Shown here: positions 17,471-24,779 of the stretch, in pieces
Layout: each line of letters starts with the position of its first letter
Numbering within the stretch: the stretch's first letter is position 1
DNA from: a virus
Virus record (IMG/VR): IMGVR_UViG_3300002518_000025
Span: 1-38,037 of that record
Strand: one strand, 5' to 3'
DNA: 38,037 nucleotides
The notes under the pieces: model-generated
What the model was told of the DNA's origin: nothing
The model's database searches: none
What the model saw: only the letters and a program-made list of their open reading frames with translations
Made by a program: the position numbers and the translations under genes

Positions 17471-18645
17471 TGGGTCATTATCTCTATACCCCAGGATGCA
17501 ATCTTGGCAGATGTTGCACTTCTCCTCAAACAGCCTTTGATCCTGGTGTGTTTGGTAATCTTCGTAAGTGGGGGCCGGTTAGTAGCGATCCTGGTTTAGG
17601 ACAATGGGTTAAAGATTATCGCGGTAATCTTTCTCAGGTTACGTACCCTATTCATGTACCTGCTGGGCAACCTATTCACACTTTAGCATCTGATAATACA
17701 GGCGTGTATGTAGGTCTTCTTGGGGCTAGAGAAGACCTTCCTGCAACAGCTAAATATGATTTGAATGGGGTTCAATTATGGATGTCGGATAATGACAATG
17801 ACATGTCTTATGCCGGCATTGGAATTCTTGATCTGGAAATCAACAATGCTGGTCAATTGATTGAGCATGGATACCGGGATGGCATTAGCGTTGTCAGGAA
17901 GTTAAACATTTCAACAGGTGCGGAAATATGGTCAAATGAATCTGATGGTAACTACTATACTATGGGGCTAGCCATAGACAGCAGCGATAACATCTATGTC
18001 ACACAACAAGATGCTGTTCTGAAACTGAGTGATGCAGATGGATCAATTACCACAACTTATACGTCTGTACGTAATGGTGGGGCTGTAGATATTGCACACA
18101 GTGGTGGTAATTTCTATGTTGTTGGTCCATCTGAAAATCATCCTGTTAGTGGTACCCGCTCTCTCCAAAAACTCGATAGCTCGTTTACAGAATTGTGGTA
18201 TGCTGATCCTGATGGGGTTGGACTTTGGAGTGTTGTGGCAGATGGTACTGTTGTTGCTGCTCTTGGTGCTCCTGCCACTACATCTGACGGCTTAGTTGTG
18301 TACAACGATTCTGGCACATTTCAATGGCGGGGAGACGGTATCGCATTCGATTGGTTTGGATCAAGTAATCATCTTGCCTTAGATAATAGTAGCAATATAT
18401 ACACAACTGCTATAACAACTCGTGTATTTCCTGATACCATAGACCCAAGCACTATCAACTTCATTAACAAATTCAATAGCTCTGGTACCCTACAGTGGTC
18501 TAACAGTGTAGGATATGGTGTTGACATAAACTTACCTCAATACAGTAATGTGGAAGATGTAGTAACGTGTCTATCTGTAAACAACGGTATTCTTTATTCT
18601 GGTCAGCATGGTGGGTACTATTCAACATCCCAAGATAACCTGTGA
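17470..18645 (+). CDS. Putative beta-propeller tail-tip protein
   Basis: This 391-aa protein has repeated short blade-like units with the pattern hydrophobic-x-LD-x-(D/N)-G-(T/S)-x-x-W. Examples are KYDLNGVQLWMSDNDN, KLNISTGAEIWSNESD, KLDSSFTELWYADPDG and KFNSSGTLQWSNSV. Such repeats are typical of PQQ/NHL-type propellers. The N-terminus has four Cys (PGCNLGRCCTSP). A surface role in host adsorption is plausible because it ends the tail module. Confidence 0.6.
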   Translation: MGHYLYTPGCNLGRCCTSPQTAFDPGVFGNLRKWGPVSSDPGLGQWVKDYRGNLSQVTYPIHVPAGQPIHTLASDNTGVYVGLLGAREDLPATAKYDLNGVQLWMSDNDNDMSYAGIGILDLEINNAGQLIEHGYRDGISVVRKLNISTGAEIWSNESDGNYYTMGLAIDSSDNIYVTQQDAVLKLSDADGSITTTYTSVRNGGAVDIAHSGGNFYVVGPSENHPVSGTRSLQKLDSSFTELWYADPDGVGLWSVVADGTVVAALGAPATTSDGLVVYNDSGTFQWRGDGIAFDWFGSSNHLALDNSSNIYTTAITTRVFPDTIDPSTINFINKFNSSGTLQWSNSVGYGVDINLPQYSNVEDVVTCLSVNNGILYSGQHGGYYSTSQDNL

Positions 18646-18835
18646 ACATCGTAGTCCGTCTCGTATAGACATACGCAAGAACAATCTCTGTGGTTGCCCT
18701 AAAAAGTTCTTCCTCTACGCCTGCACTCTGTATGGTCAATGCAGTGAGAAAAAGCATCACAGTGAAGTCATCTCCTGCACAGAATGCAAACTGAAACAAC
18801 AGCTTGCCAATAAAAACACCCCACTAACCAAATAG
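18608..18835 (+). CDS. Small cysteine-rich protein
   Basis: This 75-aa protein has eight Cys residues, with a spacing (ITCEHR, LCGCPKKF, YACTLYGQC, ISCTECKL) that suggests metal binding. Proteins of this kind often close structural modules of environmental phages. It overlaps the propeller gene by 38 bases and stops inside the terminator hairpin at 18815-18849. Function unknown. Confidence 0.55.
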   Translation: MVGTIQHPKITCEHRSPSRIDIRKNNLCGCPKKFFLYACTLYGQCSEKKHHSEVISCTECKLKQQLANKNTPLTK

Positions 18836-18849
18836 GCTAGTGGGGTGTT
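18815..18849 (-). terminator. Rho-independent terminator between convergent operons
   Basis: A 12-bp perfect stem (18815-18826 with 18838-18849, 11-nt loop) is flanked by A's on the left. On the minus strand the stem is therefore followed by a T-run. It terminates the leftward operon and probably also blocks rightward readthrough. Confidence 0.8.
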
Positions 18850-18871
18850 CTCGTCTCCGCACATCACTCCT

Positions 18872-19900
18872 TTACACTTCGGTTAATCCTTCACCTTCTT
18901 CATCCTCTAGCGTGTCCTCATCTGGCTCAAAGACATCATCTTCATCAAACTCTTCCTCTACTTCATCAATAATTTCGACATCGTAACCGCCACACCGGGG
19001 CACTTCAAGCTTCTTCAGGACAAGCTTAGCTAAGCTCATCTTTTCACCATCAATGAAAGCATTCCAAGCTTTCACGCACCAACTAATGATCTGATCCCGT
19101 GATGGAGGACTGGGTTTTGCTCGTTCACGATTCAGACGCTCTCTCAGAGCATAGGCGGGATCGTCTTTCTTGAGTCCCGTACCTTGAGCAAACGCCAAGA
19201 CAAACTCTTCTGCCTTGTCCCAAATCTTCCCCTCACCGTCTGAGAATCCGAATAAAAACAATAGTCCACTCAAGTACCCCCGTGAAATCATAGCTGAGAC
19301 AGCCTTGTCGTCATCTTGAGCATAAACAAACTCTGTTGCGTCTCTCAATTGAGGATGCTCCTCAATAAATTCGATCATCTCAGAATGTGGAAACTTAGGT
19401 GCATCTGATACTTTTTTGCCACCCATCCGCATCCAGACCAGTCGTGCAGAGACCGCCAAATCCTTTGCTAATCTCTTAACCTCTTTGTCGTCATACTTAT
19501 CTGCATCAAATTCTTGCCGTCTATACAACACATCGCCAGCAGTTCGCTTTTGTCCAATATCAATCGTATCTGCAAACTTGTGGTCAACACCATGTACCAC
19601 GACCATGTCTACGGCGATTTGACCCCGCACACCATACTTTTCCCTGTAATACTTCGGTTGTGCCTTCCTGGTGGTCTCAGCCATCACAATTGCCTGTAGA
19701 CGATGCTGACCATCCAGCAATGTTTGGTCTGACGCAAAGATGATTGGCTCACCATTTACACGCCACTTGTTCCGCAACAACTCGTCCCTGTAGTTTCTCG
19801 CCAGAGAAGGACGTAGAGGACGATTATCTGTGTTCCTCTTCAACCATTCCTCAGCCATCTCTGCGTTGACATGTGCAACTTCGGATTTAATTGTCGCCAT
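18872..19900 (-). CDS. ParB/DGQHRL-type DNA-associated protein
   Basis: This 342-aa protein has the N-terminal ParB-like pattern IIFASDQTLLDGQHRLQAIV (residues about 53-72) and IDIGQKRTAGDVLYRR near residue 115. A helical middle and a highly acidic C-terminal tail of about 40 residues follow. Phage proteins with DGQHRL are ParB/sulfiredoxin-fold relatives of mostly unknown role. The ribosome site AAAGG lies upstream on the minus strand. It is the last gene of the leftward unit and is followed by a terminator. Confidence 0.75.
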   Translation of the reverse strand: MATIKSEVAHVNAEMAEEWLKRNTDNRPLRPSLARNYRDELLRNKWRVNGEPIIFASDQTLLDGQHRLQAIVMAETTRKAQPKYYREKYGVRGQIAVDMVVVHGVDHKFADTIDIGQKRTAGDVLYRRQEFDADKYDDKEVKRLAKDLAVSARLVWMRMGGKKVSDAPKFPHSEMIEFIEEHPQLRDATEFVYAQDDDKAVSAMISRGYLSGLLFLFGFSDGEGKIWDKAEEFVLAFAQGTGLKKDDPAYALRERLNRERAKPSPPSRDQIISWCVKAWNAFIDGEKMSLAKLVLKKLEVPRCGGYDVEIIDEVEEEFDEDDVFEPDEDTLEDEEGEGLTEV

Positions 19901-19949
19901 TACATTACACCTTTCAAAAAGTAGTTACTTTAAACTCAACACTGTTCGT

Positions 19950-20042
19950 TCATTCGTCTTTGCTGTGCGTAGTTAAATCAATCCACAGCACAATCATCAT
20001 TGCTACAACTGCAAACGATGCAAGCATCAATACTGCTTCCAT
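19950..20042 (-). CDS. 30-residue single-pass membrane peptide
   Basis: The ATG at 20042 has GGAG nine bases upstream and encodes 30 residues: a hydrophobic helix (VLMLASFAVVAMMIVLWI) and a polar tail ending THSKDE. It sits between the HTH gene and the ParB-like gene in the same direction. Candidate roles include a membrane anchor or a small lysis-related peptide, but nothing specific supports either. Confidence 0.45.
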   Translation of the reverse strand: MEAVLMLASFAVVAMMIVLWIDLTTHSKDE

Positions 20043-20068
20043 GCTTCGTATCTCCGTTTTTAGTTCCA

Positions 20069-20281
20069 CTAATTGTCGGGTAACTGCCAAGCCGCCAGAT
20101 CCTTAGCCCGTATACGCCATTGATTCCGCTTGCCATTTCGGTTTGTATCGAACGCTTTCAGTTCGCCTGATCGAATCTTGGCACGTATCACCGAATGATC
20201 GACACCGCACATTTCGGCAGCTTGTATAACGGTATAACAGACCGTCGATACACCAGCTTTTTGTTGTTGTGCTTTCTCCAC
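20069..20281 (-). CDS. Helix-turn-helix DNA-binding protein (excisionase-like)
   Basis: The 70-aa product starts at GTG 20281, with GGGAAAG upstream. It has the HTH_17/excisionase pattern: YTVIQAAEMCGVDHSVIRAK forms the helix-turn-helix (residues about 16-35), followed by the wing IRSGELKAFDT and a final WRIRAKDLAAW. It may regulate or recombine phage DNA, but no integrase is visible in this window. It lies just downstream of the helicase gene. Confidence 0.75.
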   Translation of the reverse strand: MEKAQQQKAGVSTVCYTVIQAAEMCGVDHSVIRAKIRSGELKAFDTNRNGKRNQWRIRAKDLAAWQLPDN

Positions 20282-20293
20282 GTCTTTCCCTTT

Positions 20294-21802
20294 CTAAGTT
20301 ACATAAACCAGTTCATTCTTAGCTCTTGTGATAGCTACATATATAAGGTTCTTTTCTTGTTCTTGCTGCCATGCTTTAGTTGCCATTGGATGAGGCATAG
20401 GAGCATCCTTGTGCTTGAGAATAAAGACCCTATCTGACTCAAGACCTTTTGCCTTATGCACACTGCTGAGAAGCACACCGTTCTTAACAGTGTCGGTAAA
20501 AACTTCTTCAATCTCCTTGATTGTGCCTTCGACTGTCTCCCTGTTGGCAGCAAAGATCAAAATACAGTCGTGACGATCTTGGAGATTAATTAGTCGATTT
20601 TCGTTGGGGCTTTTACGGGCACGTTCCTTCGTCTCTTCTTTCGCTAACCACGTACCAATTTTCTCGACAAGGTCAGTCGTGTCCTCTGCATTAAGTTTTT
20701 TGATTGTAGAAATCAGACCTTGTCCGATATCGCGTCCCTGGATATTTGCTGCTCGACCTTCACGCAGAAACTTAAAGCACTCACTCACAAGTGGAGCGTT
20801 CACGCGACACAAAATCATATCGCCAGCTTCAGCGTCTTCTCTGTAGCTCTTTTGTCCAGAGAAAGGCATGGAGCGTACAAGCCCGTCTGGGTTGTTCTCG
20901 TGAGCTTCAAACTCGGGTACATACTTTTGAGCCTCTTGCACAATAGCCCTACCACAGCGACGTGTAACCGTCAGAGGCAGCACTTGACAACCTCTCGTGG
21001 TTTCGGATAGACGATCATACATGTTGTCCATCGATTCAGCGTCCGCTCCTGCAAAACCATAAATTGCCTGATTCCGATCACCCACCAGAATCAATCGGCT
21101 ACCTGCTTTCAATGCCAATTCTTGTTGGCACCTATTTAAGTCCTGGCTCTCGTCAACAATAAGTAATGCATGCTTAAAGACTGGCAAATTTAGAATAATT
21201 GGTAACCAAATCATGTCGTTGAAATCAATCTCTCGGTCTTCCTCAACCTCCTTGCATGCTTCCAATACTTGCGGAACCAATTCAAATACTTCGTCGGAAC
21301 AACCATTGGTGTCAACGTCATAGTGCGAAGCCATCCCCGCCAATTCTTCTGTGTCATTTCCGCTGATCAGTGTCATCTTGCATAAACCAACTAACTTTTC
21401 TGTAATTCGAGCAATATTTGCTTTGGTCTTGTCTTGCCGTAATTCTTTAAATTCCATGCCGTACAAGCTACAGATCACATTCATTACTCGCCATTTATTG
21501 ACTTTGCAGTAACCAACAGATTGCTTAATTGATCGGAATCCCATCGAGTGCAGCGTCATCGCTTCGCATCCTGCGGGAACCTGTTGCTGTAGTACAGTGG
21601 CAATCGATTTATTGAAAGCGACAGCAGCAATCTTCTTGGCTTTAACTGACAGTGCCATGGTTTCCCAAATCTCAGCCTGTTGAGGAGAGGGAGTAAAAAT
21701 ACTTGCTTTCCCCTTCATGACTTTGAGACCTTCAACCATTGACGATGTCTTGCCGGTTCCAGCCAGTGCTTTAACGATCAAATGCTGTGGTTGACTGCTC
21801 AT
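20294..21802 (-). CDS. UvrD/Rep-like superfamily 1 DNA helicase
   Basis: The start MSSQPQHLIVKALAGTG at 21802 is chosen because GGAAGAGAG lies upstream and the longer starts overlap the promoter. The 502-aa enzyme shows motif I ALAGTGKTSSM, motif II LLIVDESQDLNRCQ, motif III LILVGDRNQAIYGFAGAD, motif IV-like LTVTRRCG, motif V LSSVHKAKGLESDRVFILK and motif VI NLIYVAITRAKNELV. It unwinds DNA 3'-5' and probably acts in phage replication or recombination. It heads the leftward operon. Confidence 0.9.
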   Translation of the reverse strand: MSSQPQHLIVKALAGTGKTSSMVEGLKVMKGKASIFTPSPQQAEIWETMALSVKAKKIAAVAFNKSIATVLQQQVPAGCEAMTLHSMGFRSIKQSVGYCKVNKWRVMNVICSLYGMEFKELRQDKTKANIARITEKLVGLCKMTLISGNDTEELAGMASHYDVDTNGCSDEVFELVPQVLEACKEVEEDREIDFNDMIWLPIILNLPVFKHALLIVDESQDLNRCQQELALKAGSRLILVGDRNQAIYGFAGADAESMDNMYDRLSETTRGCQVLPLTVTRRCGRAIVQEAQKYVPEFEAHENNPDGLVRSMPFSGQKSYREDAEAGDMILCRVNAPLVSECFKFLREGRAANIQGRDIGQGLISTIKKLNAEDTTDLVEKIGTWLAKEETKERARKSPNENRLINLQDRHDCILIFAANRETVEGTIKEIEEVFTDTVKNGVLLSSVHKAKGLESDRVFILKHKDAPMPHPMATKAWQQEQEKNLIYVAITRAKNELVYVT

Positions 21803-21860
21803 GCTTTTCGTCTCTCTTCCAAAGTATTTTGTTGTTTCGTTCCTGCCTGCCATGGCTTCC

Positions 21861-21888
21861 ATTATACCAAACTATACAACGTTGGCAA
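21861..21888 (-). promoter_or_regulatory. Leftward promoter for the helicase operon
   Basis: On the minus strand TTGCCA (21888-21883) and TATAAT (21866-21861) are separated by 16 bp, just upstream of the helicase start. It diverges from the promoter at 21976. Confidence 0.65.
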
Positions 21889-21975
21889 TCGCAAAGTTGT
21901 AAAAAAGTGAGAATCGGGTGCTCAAAATCGTCGTAAACTATTTCTACCAAAAGACATAAAACTTCATAACTGGCC

Positions 21976-22004
21976 TTGACCCCATCCTCCAAACCTGCTA
22001 CAAT
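21976..22004 (+). promoter_or_regulatory. Promoter of the repeat array / csrA / IS110-like cassette
   Basis: TTGACC (21976-21981) and TACAAT (21999-22004) are separated by 17 bp. The first repeat begins at 22022, so a transcript starting near 22011 would enter the array after only about ten bases. No open reading frame of note lies between the promoter and csrA, so the array is a long leader or a non-coding RNA. Confidence 0.7.
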
Positions 22005-22021
22005 GCCCGCCATGAAAGGCA

Positions 22022-22223
22022 GAACGCAGCCATACACGCTGATGCAGACAACAACAGGTAGGCAGAACGCAGCCATTGATTTAACCCAAGAACAGCGAAC
22101 GTAAACGTAGTCTTTCGCTTCGAGCAACCCAAATGGCAAGAACGCAGCCAATTTTGAAGGTACTTGTACAATCGAAGAACGTAGCCAAGTGAAAAGATAA
22201 TCCAGAGATTCCAAACGTTGTTT
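22022..22223 (+). repeat. Short-repeat array 1 (GAACGYAGYCA, ~37-bp period)
   Basis: Repeats start at 22022, 22065, 22103 (AAACGTAGTCT), 22140, 22177, and a decayed copy at 22213. The intervals are 43, 38, 37, 37 and 36 bp. Three copies read GAACGCAGCCA, one reads GAACGTAGCCA. Copies at 22022, 22065 and 22140 are preceded by GGCA or GGCAA. Spacers are 25-32 nt, all different and without obvious hairpins. The last unit carries the csrA ribosome site. The same repeat forms array 2 beyond the IS110-like gene and is not seen elsewhere in the window. Confidence 0.85.
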
Positions 22224-22238
22224 AATCAGGAGGATTGT

Positions 22239-22415
22239 ATGCTTGTGCTAACTCGCAAACTAAACGAGGGCATTCTGATCGGGGATGACATTTACATTGT
22301 TGTAACAAATCTTTCCTCATCAAAAGTCAACTTAGGTATCAACGCACCAAATGATGTACCTATTTTACGGGCAGAATTGGTAGAGCAGCAAGAATCTGAT
22401 AATCACGAAGATTAA
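22239..22415 (+). CDS. csrA: CsrA/RsmA carbon storage regulator homologue
   Basis: The 58-aa product starts at ATG 22239 with CAGGAGGA at 22227-22234; an upstream TTG in the frame (22218) lies in the decayed last repeat and is not used. The sequence is canonical: MLVLTRKLNEGILIGDDI, then NLGINAPNDVPILRAELVEQ, with the RNA-contacting Arg6 and Arg44 both kept. CsrA dimers bind GGA motifs in mRNA leaders and alter translation. Here it is the first protein gene of the array cassette, 19 bases before the IS110-like gene. It may act on host mRNAs, its own leader (which contains AGGAGGA), or RNAs of the cassette. Confidence 0.95.
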   Translation: MLVLTRKLNEGILIGDDIYIVVTNLSSSKVNLGINAPNDVPILRAELVEQQESDNHED

Positions 22416-22434
22416 CGAAAGGTCCAGTAGTAAT

Positions 22435-23349
22435 ATGTCCGAGTCCAAAACGCAAACGCTCGAAGCTGTTGATTATGCGGCTGTTAACTGGGAAGTTATT
22501 GACAAACTAACCAAAGAAATGATGGCGTCTGCTCTAACTCTTACTCAGAGAGAAGCCCGACATTTAGTAGGCATGTATTACTCAGTACAAAACTTCCGTA
22601 TTCATGCTGGGAACCACACCTCAGTAAAAACAGGGGCAGATGCTAATCCTGTCCTGGCTTGGGTGTTTTCTAACTGTCGCCTGATTGAGGAGAATATTAA
22701 ACGGGCACTTGGCAGGTTTGCAGCAGAATTTACAGTTGGTCAATGGTTACAGAGTATCTGCGGCATCGGTCCTGTTATCTCGGCTGGCTTCATTGCTCAC
22801 CTTGATGTTCGAGACCGACCTACCTATGGTCACTTTCACTCGTTTGCTGGTCTCAGTCCCCATATCAAATGGGAGAAAGGACAAAAAAGACCATTCAACG
22901 CTGCTCTTAAAGTCCTCTGTTACAAAGTAGGGGAGAGCTTTGTCAAAGTCCAGAACAACAAAAAGGACTACTACGGTAAGCTGTATGCTGTACACAAGGC
23001 TGGCCTAGTTCTGCGTAATGAAAGGGGTGACTTTGCTGAAGACTCTGCTCGAATTCTAACCGAAAAGAATTGGGGTAAAGACACTGATGCTTACGGGCAT
23101 TATTCGGGTGGTAGACTACCGCCCGCTCATGTCCATGCTCGTGCTCGTAGATATGTAGCCAAGCTACTTTTGTCACATCTTCATACCGTGATGTATGAAG
23201 ACTATTACAAAACCAAAGCTCCTATTCCTTACCCATTTTCTAAACATGCAAAAGAAGCTGCTATGCCTGATCATCGTCACTTGCTAGAAGTCCCTAACTG
23301 GCCGATGTTATCCTTTGGAAAAGACTTAGCCTGCCTGCTTGATTCCTAG
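22435..23349 (+). CDS. IS110-like protein lacking the DEDD domain (array-associated)
   Basis: This 304-aa protein matches the C-terminal half of IS110-family transposases: a helix-hairpin-helix SICGIGPVISAGFIAHLD (residues 107-124) and FHSFAGLSPHIKWEKGQKR (134-152), then NAALKVLCYKVGESFVK. The N-terminal 105 residues are helical and do not contain a RuvC-like DEDD nuclease. The SSG segment that carries the catalytic Ser in IS110 enzymes is replaced by WEKGQ, aligned by eye. A C-terminal extension (about 180-304) holds GKDTDAYGHYSGG and HVHARARRYVAKLLL. No terminal inverted repeats or empty-site signs surround it. It is flanked on both sides by the same repeat. A nucleic-acid-binding rather than transposing role is inferred. 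Confidence 0.8.
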   Translation: MSESKTQTLEAVDYAAVNWEVIDKLTKEMMASALTLTQREARHLVGMYYSVQNFRIHAGNHTSVKTGADANPVLAWVFSNCRLIEENIKRALGRFAAEFTVGQWLQSICGIGPVISAGFIAHLDVRDRPTYGHFHSFAGLSPHIKWEKGQKRPFNAALKVLCYKVGESFVKVQNNKKDYYGKLYAVHKAGLVLRNERGDFAEDSARILTEKNWGKDTDAYGHYSGGRLPPAHVHARARRYVAKLLLSHLHTVMYEDYYKTKAPIPYPFSKHAKEAAMPDHRHLLEVPNWPMLSFGKDLACLLDS

Positions 23350-23383
23350 CCATGGTCGCAGATGATGATAATCTAAATAAGGC

Positions 23384-23726
23384 GAACGTAGTCAACAGGA
23401 GCAATAACCCAAGTAGAATGAACGTAGTCACACAACGCTATAAACCATGCCACACGACCGCAGTTAGTGATTGAGATACTTCGCATACCCCGAGAACGTA
23501 GTCAAGGATTACGATACTTCGCACGCCCCGAGAACGTAGTTGGACTTTACAACAACTCAAATAGTAGGAACGTAGTCAGTGATTACGATACTTCGCATGC
23601 CCCGAGAACGTAGTCAATAATCCAGACATACACGTCTTCAGAACGTAGTCACAACCAGCAATTCCATACGTGTACTTTGAACGTAGTTAAAGACCAACAA
23701 TAGCCCAGATGCTTTGAACGTCTTAT
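23384..23726 (+). repeat. Short-repeat array 2 (GAACGTAGTCA, 36-38-bp period)
   Basis: Repeats start at 23384, 23420, 23456 (GACCGCAGTTA), 23494, 23532, 23568, 23606, 23641, 23679 and a truncated one at 23716. The intervals are 36, 36, 38, 38, 36, 38, 35, 38 and 37 bp. Six copies are exactly GAACGTAGTCA. Spacers are 24-27 nt. Three spacers (23467-23493, 23505-23531, 23579-23605) are near-identical variants sharing GATACTTCGCA and ending CCCCGA; the others are unrelated. No promoter of its own is evident, so it is probably transcribed with the genes upstream. The final unit contains the ribosome site of the uracil-DNA glycosylase gene. Confidence 0.92.
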
Positions 23727-23736
23727 TGGAGTATGT

Positions 23737-24309
23737 ATGACAATCTATCGACGGATTGTGGATAAGTCTATTTCTCCCGAATTCAGAAAGCTACAGCGGC
23801 AATACAAAGACTGTAAAAAATGTGCCTTGTGTAAAACTCGTAACCTTGTAATACATTATAGGGGCAATATACCCTGTGATATTGTTTTCCTTGGTGAAGC
23901 TCCAGGAGAGTCTGAAGACATTCTGGGTATTCCATTCATCGGACCAGCAGGTAAAAAACTTGATGAGGCATTAACTGAATTGCTGGCGGACATAACATTC
24001 CGGTTTGCAATTACCAACATTGTGTCTTGCATCCCTCTAGACGAGGACAATCGGATCAGATCACCAACAGCAAAAGAAGCAAAGGCGTGCCGCCCTCGAC
24101 TCAATCGATTCTTAGCTCTTGCAAAGCCTAAGTTGATTGTTACAATGGGCAAAATTGCTCAATCCTTTCTTCCAGAACAGTACAAGGATTATGCAGTGGG
24201 CGTTAAGCATCCTAGTGCTATTCTGCGTGCTCACAGTGCTCGTCAGCCACTAGAATTGCAACGTTTTGTACTGACAGTAAAATCAGCAATTGAGAAAAGA
24301 GTAGTATGA
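23737..24309 (+). CDS. Uracil-DNA glycosylase, family 4-like
   Basis: This 190-aa protein has the family 4/5 pattern: Fe-S cysteines CKKCALC (about residues 26-32) with later Cys in TNIVSC and KACRPRL, the active-site GEAPGESED (about 55-63) with GIPFIGPAGKKLD, and a C-terminal KHPSAIL. It excises uracil from DNA or acts in the related SPO1 polymerase-associated group. The gene follows array 2 directly, with TTGGAG 9 bases upstream. Its stop overlaps the RuvC-like start. Confidence 0.85.
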   Translation: MTIYRRIVDKSISPEFRKLQRQYKDCKKCALCKTRNLVIHYRGNIPCDIVFLGEAPGESEDILGIPFIGPAGKKLDEALTELLADITFRFAITNIVSCIPLDEDNRIRSPTAKEAKACRPRLNRFLALAKPKLIVTMGKIAQSFLPEQYKDYAVGVKHPSAILRAHSARQPLELQRFVLTVKSAIEKRVV

Positions 24310-24779
24310 AAATCCTTGCTCTTGATCCCGCTACAAAATGTGGCTGGTCTCACACAGACGTAGTAGGTGGCGTCTGGGACTTGTCGGTAAAGCGGGATGA
24401 ATCATCCGGTATGAGGATGATCAAACTCCGCTCTAAGCTGTATGACTTGCTAGACGCTGTTGAAATCGATCTGGTGGTGTTTGAAGCTGCTCGTCATGCT
24501 GCTCCAAAGATGCAAGGTGCTCTCGTTACTCAAGCCAAATTACAATCTGTAATTGAGATTTGGGGTGATGACCAAGGAATTCAATACCGTGGTTACTCAC
24601 CTACCGAAATTAAGAAATTTGCTACTGGTAAAGGTAATGCATCCAAAGCGATGATGATAGAAACGGCTCAAGATAAATGGGGAGACATCATCGAGGATGA
24701 CAATCATGCTGACGCCCTTTGGTTACTGGCGTTAGCTACCGACCAATATGGTCCTCGAACTAGGAGGTTTGGAAAATGA
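24306..24779 (+). CDS. RuvC-like Holliday-junction resolvase
   Basis: This 157-aa protein has the RNase H-fold acidic set: Asp in MKILALDPATKCGW, Glu in DLVVFEAARH (about residue 61), and two Asp in DDNHADALWLLAL (about 132-137). Phage RuvC-like enzymes resolve branched replication or recombination DNA before packaging. The start overlaps the previous stop by four bases (ATGA), and the end overlaps the next gene likewise, showing tight coupling. Confidence 0.85.
   Translation: MKILALDPATKCGWSHTDVVGGVWDLSVKRDESSGMRMIKLRSKLYDLLDAVEIDLVVFEAARHAAPKMQGALVTQAKLQSVIEIWGDDQGIQYRGYSPTEIKKFATGKGNASKAMMIETAQDKWGDIIEDDNHADALWLLALATDQYGPRTRRFGK

Noticed and set aside
21771-22214. Minus-strand 147-aa frame over array 1
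   Set aside because: It runs across the array and the divergent promoters with no ribosome site and a biased composition; it is a shadow frame.
22239-23349. A complete IS110 insertion sequence that landed in the phage
   Set aside because: The nuclease domain and catalytic Ser are missing, no element boundary is visible, and the flanking repeats form periodic arrays rather than element ends.
22022-23726. A classical CRISPR array with Cas4-like nuclease at 25034
   Set aside because: Repeats are only 11 bp, no cas1, cas2 or effector genes are present, and the PD-(D/E)XK protein pairs with a Sak4-like annealase, as in phage recombination modules.
22022-23726. Arrays as a CsrA sponge RNA (many GGA sites)
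   Set aside because: The repeat itself has no GGA, and only a few spacers in array 2 do; none are in the typical hairpin-loop context. Not excluded experimentally.
22022-23726. Spacers matching other parts of this window
   Set aside because: I scanned several by eye and found no convincing protospacer-like match, but this cannot replace a computed search.
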